In this document: piece after piece, positions 5,384 to 9,587 of the stretch | How the letters are laid out: each line of letters starts with the position of its first letter | Numbering within the stretch: position 1 is the first letter of the stretch | From: JAICLL01 sp035252155 | Lineage (GTDB): Bacteria; Planctomycetota; Planctomycetia; Pirellulales; JAICIG01 | Direction: 5' to 3' | Length of the DNA: 9,587 nt | Assembly: GCA_035252155.1 (NCBI GenBank) | Contig: DATFDL010000739.1 | Coordinates: forward strand, 1 to 9,587 | Notes under the pieces: generated by a model | Database searches by the model: none | The model's input: only the letters and a program-made list of their open reading frames with translations | Told to the model about the DNA's origin: nothing | Translations under genes and position numbers: made by a program

Positions 5384-8300
5384 TCATCCCTCAAACTCGT
5401 GTTCCAACTCCGCGAGCCGCACTTGCTCGCGCGGGTTGAGTGCGTCGGTCGAAAGCTTTGCGCGGCGGGCACGCTCGAACGCCGCACGGGCCTCTTGCAT
5501 TTTTCCTTGCGCCCAACAAGCCAGCGCCAAGTGGAAGCTGGGCCGCGGGTCGGCCGGCGCCAATGAGACGGCTTCGCGAAACAGTTCTTCGGCTCGCGAG
5601 GCGTCGTCCGCTTGCAACAACAACCAGCCTTTCGAATCGAGCAACTCCGGATGCCGGCCCGTTCGCGCAATCGCGCGGTCGAGGCAGACCAACGCCTGCT
5701 CATACTGCGCCGGATCGTCGGCCAGGAGCATGGCGAGATTGTTCAGGGCAACCACGTTTTCCGGTTGCAGTCGCAGCGCCTGCTCGAACCACTCACGGGC
5801 TTGAGGTGAATCGCCCTGCATCATGCGCAGCGTGGCGAGCGAAACCAGCAACATGGCGCTGTCGGGATGCCGCCGCAGCGATTCGGCCAGAAATTGCTCG
5901 GCCTCGGCGGCGTGCGCTGTGCCGGCATGCTTGGCCAACACCGTGGCCAAGGTGATTGCCGTCTGCGGCGTGCGATCGTCGGCCGCGTCAATCAGACAGG
6001 TCTGAATCGCTTCGGCCACGCGCTCGTTGGCCGCCAACCAGCGGGCGAAGGCGCAGCGGCCCGCGGCATGCCGCTCGGCGGCGCGGCGATAACATGCCTC
6101 GGCCCGCTCAGCAAGCCCCGCCGCATCATATAAACCGGCGATGCCCGTCCAGAGCGCCGCTTGTTCCGACGGGGTCTGCTCCGATTCGGGCTGGCGCTTC
6201 ACAAATTCGTCGATGGCCGCTTCAATTCGCGGCGTCTCGCCCCGTTGTTTCCACCAGGCGACGCGCAACGACAGGGTGCGGAACGCTTCGGTTTCCGGCT
6301 CGGCGCGCGACAACTGGTCGAGCCACTCCTGCGCTTCATCCGATCGTCCGTGCCGCAGCAAGAAATCAATCAGCCGAGCCAAGTCGTCGCCCCGCGGCCG
6401 ATCGACCAGCACCAGGGCGAGCAGTTGGTCCTTGGCGGCCTGCAAGCGGCCGTCGCGCTCGTACCACTGGGCCAGCAGCAGCCGGTCGCTCGTGGTGGGC
6501 GATTTTTCATGTTGCACCAGTTGTTCCAAAAGCTGCTGAGCCTCGCGGCGCTGTTCCGCGTCGCCGTGGCGCAGCAGCAATCGAGCGCCGAGCCGTTGAT
6601 TGACGATCTGATCGGCGTGAGAGAGACCGGCCACGTCGAGCAGCTCGGCGGCGTCGCCCAGCGACTGATCGCCCTGAGCGCCGACCACCAACGCCGCCAA
6701 CATGCGGCGGGCCAGGGCCGTTTTGGGTCGCAGCTCGAGCACCCGCCTCAGGCAGGCCTCGGCCTGTCGCCGATCGGAGGCCAAATAAAACCGCGCGGCA
6801 CGCTGCCACACCGCCGGCTCATCGGGCGCGGCCTCCAGCGCCTGGCGATAGGCCACCGCCGCCGCCTCGCGGTCGCCCAGCAACTCGTGGCACTGGGCGA
6901 TCACGAAGGGGCCTTCCCTGGTGGAAAGCTCGGCCCGAGTTTGCATCTCGTCGAAGGTATGCCGCGCCAGCTCGATCTGTTTACCGCTGATATGATGTTG
7001 CAGCAACGCCACCCACGCCCGTGCGTCGGTCGGGGCCGACTCGATGCCGCGCCGCAATACCGACGCGGCTTCGTCGTGCGAGCCGCGCAGGTCCAAAATC
7101 TGCCCCAGCCACACCAGCGCGGTCGGATCGTCAGGCCGGTTGGTCGCCTGCCGGCGGGCCGCATCGACTGCCGAATCGAGGTTGCCCGCGCGCACATCCA
7201 ATGCCAGGTCCAAGCCCGTCAAGCCCATTGACAGGGGCTGGCGAGATTTGAGTTCGTCGAGCAAGGCATGGGCTTCGGCGTAGCGGCCGAGTTGATATAG
7301 CCGTGTGGCAAGGTAGCCATAAATCTGCGGTCGGCGCTCGCCCAGACGAAGCGCCGTCGAGTAGGCAGCGATCGCTTCGTCGGGTTGATTGCGCACCTCG
7401 GCGAGCCGGCCTTTCAACAGATAGGCGGCAGGCCATTGCGGACGGGCCTGCTCGATTTCCGCTTGCAGCTTGACCGCCGTGGCCAGCCGCGCGTCGTCAG
7501 GCTCGGGCGAGCCGGCCGACAACCGCAGCCCCCGGAAAAACCGCCAGACCGTACCCTCCGGCCCTTCCAACTCTTGCAGCCGCCGTTCGTTGACTTCGAG
7601 CGACTCCAGGTCTTGCTGCTCCCATGCCAACTCGGCGAGCAGTTGAACGAGCCGCGGGTTCTTGGCATCGAGGCGATGTAGCGATTCCAGCTCTTGCTTC
7701 GCTTCATTCGCGCGGCCCTGGGCGAGCAGCACCAGCGCCAACCGCAGGCCGATCTCGTCGTTCGGGCTTTCTGACGTGAGACGGTCGCCGCGCGGCGTTG
7801 TGTCAGGCTGGAAAGCCTGACCTACGGCCGAGCGCAACACGCGTTCTGCCTCGTCCAGCTTGCCACGGGCAAGCTGAAGATCTGCCGCCAGCAACGCTTG
7901 CCGCCGCGGCGGCAAGCCCGACTCGGCCGCCAACAGCAGGCAGCGATCGGCTTCGTCGAATCGTCGCCATCGCTGCAAGACCGCGCAAGCCTTTTCACAG
8001 AAACTGGCGTCGCGCGATTCGGTGGCGGCGTGCACCAGGGCAGCGGCGGGTTCGTCGCTCGGTCCCTCGGCAAATGCCCGTTCGGCTGCGAGCAAGGACC
8101 ATTCGGTGTCGTTGGGCGCTGCCCGTCGGCCGCGCTCGACAACCTGGTCGAACTCGCGCCATTGTCGCCGATCCGTCGGCATGCCAAGCTGCCGCTCTAG
8201 TAAGGCTCGCGCGGCCAAGGTCCAAACCGCCGCCGGCGGCTCGTCGAGTGCGAGCAATTGTTGATATTGTGCGACCGCGTCATCGGGTCGGCCGGCCCGC

Positions 8301-9587
8301 CCATAAGCATCGGCCAGCTCAAGCCGTCGATCGGGGTCGCCGGGCGCCGACTCGACCGCTTTTTCATGCTCGATCACCGCGCGGTCCCATTGGCCCAAGC
8401 GTCCGAAAGCGGCACCGGTTCGAGCGCGCATCCGAGTGCCGCGTTGATCGCCGGCCAGGCCGGGCGCCGCACGGTGCGATTGGTTTGCCAGATCTTCAAA
8501 CAACTCGGCGGCATGGGCAAAATCGCCGTGCGCCAAACACCACTCGGCACGGAGGATCGCGGTATGGTCGAGCCACTGCTGCTGCAGGTCGGGCGACATT
8601 CGCCCCGCGCGGCGGCGGATCTCTTTTTCGAGGCGTTCCAAGGGCAGGCGCGCTTCGTCGGTGTCACCCTCGCGTAGGGCGGCCCGCGCCAACTCAAAGT
8701 TCAAGGCCGGTGAATTCGGGTCAGAGCTTTTGAGGCCTTGCTGCCAGGCGGTGCGAGCGCCCGGCAGATCTCCGGCGCGGTCTCGCGACTGTCCTAACCC
8801 CAAATAGCCGCGTTCGTCGCGCGGGTTGGCGGCGATCGCCTCGCGGAAATAGCCGACCGCCTCATGGGGATTGCCCGCCGCAAGCGCCTTTTGCCCGGCG
8901 GCGACCCGCACCGAGGCGTGCGTGCCGCTCGGGTCGAGGTCCAAGGCGCGGGTCAGGTCGTCGTCGGCGCCGGCCAGTCCGTGCTGCCGGCGGTACTGAT
9001 AACGCGCCAAGTATGCGTCGGTGGACCGCGGGGCCGCTTCGATCAAACGCTTCATCACGCGATCGGCCAGCGATGCCTTTTCTTGCCGGCCAAGCTGGTC
9101 GCCATCGCGGCGCGGGGGCATCTGGGTTCGGTAGGTGTCCGCCAGCCCGACCGCCAGCTCAACGTCGCCCGGCGACTGCTTGAGCGCCTGCTCGAACAAT
9201 TGAGCGACTTCGTCGGAGGGAATGGCTCCACTCAGCCGCGCCTGCGCCGCCAACGCCAGAGCTTTGACGCGCAGCGCGGCGGCATCGTCACGCTCGGCGC
9301 GCAGAATATCGTCGGCCTGATGGACGGCCTCGGCAAAGTATGACAGCTCGTACGACAACTGGGCGCGGCGGCGTTGCAGGTCGAGCCGGTCGGGCGCCAA
9401 ACCGACCGCCAGTGTGTGAAGCCGCAACGATTCCTCTTTTTGGCGGCGAGTCGCGGCGCCGCGATCGACCAGTTCGACCATCCGCAACCGCTGCTCGGTG
9501 TCATCGGGCCGAAGCTTGAGATACTGCCGCAAGGTGGCAGTGGCCCGCGATAGGTCGTCGGCCATCACCGCCCCATCGATCCGCTCA
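5384..9587 (-). CDS. Giant tetratricopeptide repeat protein (5' end beyond window)
   Basis: Very long TPR protein, probably a scaffold for exopolysaccharide assembly. The frame runs from the window edge to a TGA at 5386-5384, at least 1,400 codons. A GTG at 9568 followed by ATG could be called as start, but the frame is open upstream (ERIDGAV) and the first visible residues already belong to a TPR helix (ATATLRQYLKLRPDD), so the true start and a likely signal or membrane segment lie beyond 9587. TPR units follow one another nearly throughout, with the usual Gly/Ala at helix A and Pro-x-Asp/Asn at the ends, for example REAIAANPRDERGYLGLGQ. The C-terminal units (ALNNLAMLLADDPAQYEQAL, then LDSKGWLLLQ) resemble PrsT-type TPR proteins of exosortase loci. 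No catalytic domain is seen. One unit is lengthened by an inserted palindrome around residues 582-601, counting from the GTG. The fold is certain; the role is inferred from neighbours. Confidence 0.92.
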   Translation of the reverse strand, partial: ERIDGAVMADDLSRATATLRQYLKLRPDDTEQRLRMVELVDRGAATRRQKEESLRLHTLAVGLAPDRLDLQRRRAQLSYELSYFAEAVHQADDILRAERDDAAALRVKALALAAQARLSGAIPSDEVAQLFEQALKQSPGDVELAVGLADTYRTQMPPRRDGDQLGRQEKASLADRVMKRLIEAAPRSTDAYLARYQYRRQHGLAGADDDLTRALDLDPSGTHASVRVAAGQKALAAGNPHEAVGYFREAIAANPRDERGYLGLGQSRDRAGDLPGARTAWQQGLKSSDPNSPALNFELARAALREGDTDEARLPLERLEKEIRRRAGRMSPDLQQQWLDHTAILRAEWCLAHGDFAHAAELFEDLANQSHRAAPGLAGDQRGTRMRARTGAAFGRLGQWDRAVIEHEKAVESAPGDPDRRLELADAYGRAGRPDDAVAQYQQLLALDEPPAAVWTLAARALLERQLGMPTDRRQWREFDQVVERGRRAAPNDTEWSLLAAERAFAEGPSDEPAAALVHAATESRDASFCEKACAVLQRWRRFDEADRCLLLAAESGLPPRRQALLAADLQLARGKLDEAERVLRSAVGQAFQPDTTPRGDRLTSESPNDEIGLRLALVLLAQGRANEAKQELESLHRLDAKNPRLVQLLAELAWEQQDLESLEVNERRLQELEGPEGTVWRFFRGLRLSAGSPEPDDARLATAVKLQAEIEQARPQWPAAYLLKGRLAEVRNQPDEAIAAYSTALRLGERRPQIYGYLATRLYQLGRYAEAHALLDELKSRQPLSMGLTGLDLALDVRAGNLDSAVDAARRQATNRPDDPTALVWLGQILDLRGSHDEAASVLRRGIESAPTDARAWVALLQHHISGKQIELARHTFDEMQTRAELSTREGPFVIAQCHELLGDREAAAVAYRQALEAAPDEPAVWQRAARFYLASDRRQAEACLRRVLELRPKTALARRMLAALVVGAQGDQSLGDAAELLDVAGLSHADQIVNQRLGARLLLRHGDAEQRREAQQLLEQLVQHEKSPTTSDRLLLAQWYERDGRLQAAKDQLLALVLVDRPRGDDLARLIDFLLRHGRSDEAQEWLDQLSRAEPETEAFRTLSLRVAWWKQRGETPRIEAAIDEFVKRQPESEQTPSEQAALWTGIAGLYDAAGLAERAEACYRRAAERHAAGRCAFARWLAANERVAEAIQTCLIDAADDRTPQTAITLATVLAKHAGTAHAAEAEQFLAESLRRHPDSAMLLVSLATLRMMQGDSPQAREWFEQALRLQPENVVALNNLAMLLADDPAQYEQALVCLDRAIARTGRHPELLDSKGWLLLQADDASRAEELFREAVSLAPADPRPSFHLALACWAQGKMQEARAAFERARRAKLSTDALNPREQVRLAELEHEFEG
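7786..7825. repeat. REP-like palindromic element inserted in frame in the TPR gene (VGQAFQPD-coding)
   Basis: TCAGGCT (7803-7809) and AGCCTGA (7814-7820) form a perfect 7-bp stem with a 4-base loop, and a 12-bp perfect palindrome CGCCGCGCGGCG (7786-7797) sits next to it. On the coding strand the element begins GTAGGTCAGG and reads VGQAFQPDTTPRGD. The distance between the equivalent Gly residues of the flanking TPR units is 49 residues rather than 34, so about 15 codons are extra here. Bases 7763-7774 (GGGCTTTCTGAC) may be a decayed second half. I recall VGQAFQPD as a recurring peptide in planctomycete predicted proteins. Confidence 0.8.
7896..7917. repeat. 22-bp perfect palindrome within the TPR gene
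   Basis: GCTTGCCGCCG is followed immediately by its reverse complement CGGCGGCAAGC. It codes for LPPRRQA in the linker leading to a TPR helix, about 70 bases from the inserted palindromic element. TPR spacing is not clearly disturbed, so this may be coincidence in GC-rich code or a trimmed repeat. Confidence 0.55.

Noticed and set aside
6161..7231. Long plus-strand open frame (356 codons) opposite the TPR gene
   Set aside because: It is antisense to continuous TPR coding sequence, has a His/Gln/Arg-rich composition typical of antisense GC-rich frames, and shows no family motif.
9566..9568. GTG at 9568 as the true start of the TPR protein
   Set aside because: The frame is open to the window edge, the protein would begin inside a TPR helix without any export signal, and no Shine-Dalgarno is present. 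Treated as a partial gene instead.

Overview
The window is GC-rich and densely coded. All six genes lie on the minus strand and form one exopolysaccharide or surface-glycan synthesis and export locus. The suggested host is a planctomycete, most likely Pirellulales-like. This rests on three things: the EpsI (exosortase-associated) protein beside a very large TPR protein, mostly weak Shine-Dalgarno signals, and several short palindromic repeats (a VGQAFQPD-coding repeat, paired CTTTCGC hairpins, GGTGGGAC...GTCCCACC, a long TGTAGGGAACGCC inverted repeat) that I recall as typical of planctomycete genomes. The host assignment is inference; no marker gene is present.

Layout in the direction of transcription, from high to low coordinates: (1) 9587-5384, a giant TPR protein, open at the window edge, so its N-terminus lies outside; (2) 5383-5252, a spacer filled mainly by a 27-bp-arm inverted repeat; (3) 5251-4535, an EpsI-family protein; (4) 4523-3732, a small-form bacterial sugar transferase (phosphoglycosyl transferase) whose Shine-Dalgarno overlaps the epsI stop codon; (5) 3731-3644, a repeat-filled spacer; (6) 3643-2336, an O-antigen ligase/polymerase-family membrane protein with a GTG start; (7) 2328-1387, an ABC-2 polysaccharide export permease (Wzm/TagG type); (8) 1314-1, the matching ABC ATPase (Wzt type) with a C-terminal extension, open at the other window edge. 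No gap between genes exceeds 300 bases.

Probable joint function (inference from families): the sugar transferase loads the first phospho-sugar onto undecaprenyl phosphate, the permease/ATPase pair exports the lipid-linked glycan, the Wzy/WaaL-like protein polymerises or ligates it outside, and EpsI and the TPR protein assist envelope assembly in a system that should include an exosortase. No exosortase gene is in the window.

The most unusual signal is how often repeats have entered this locus, including inside reading frames. The permease carries an extra stretch of roughly 35-40 residues between its last two membrane segments, built from two different four-copy heptanucleotide arrays and a 15-codon duplication. 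The TPR protein carries an in-frame palindromic element that lengthens one TPR unit from 34 to 49 residues. The ATPase reading frame runs into a palindrome at its 3' end. Because the permease arrays have 7-base units, loss or gain of one unit would shift the frame, so the exporter could be phase-variable.
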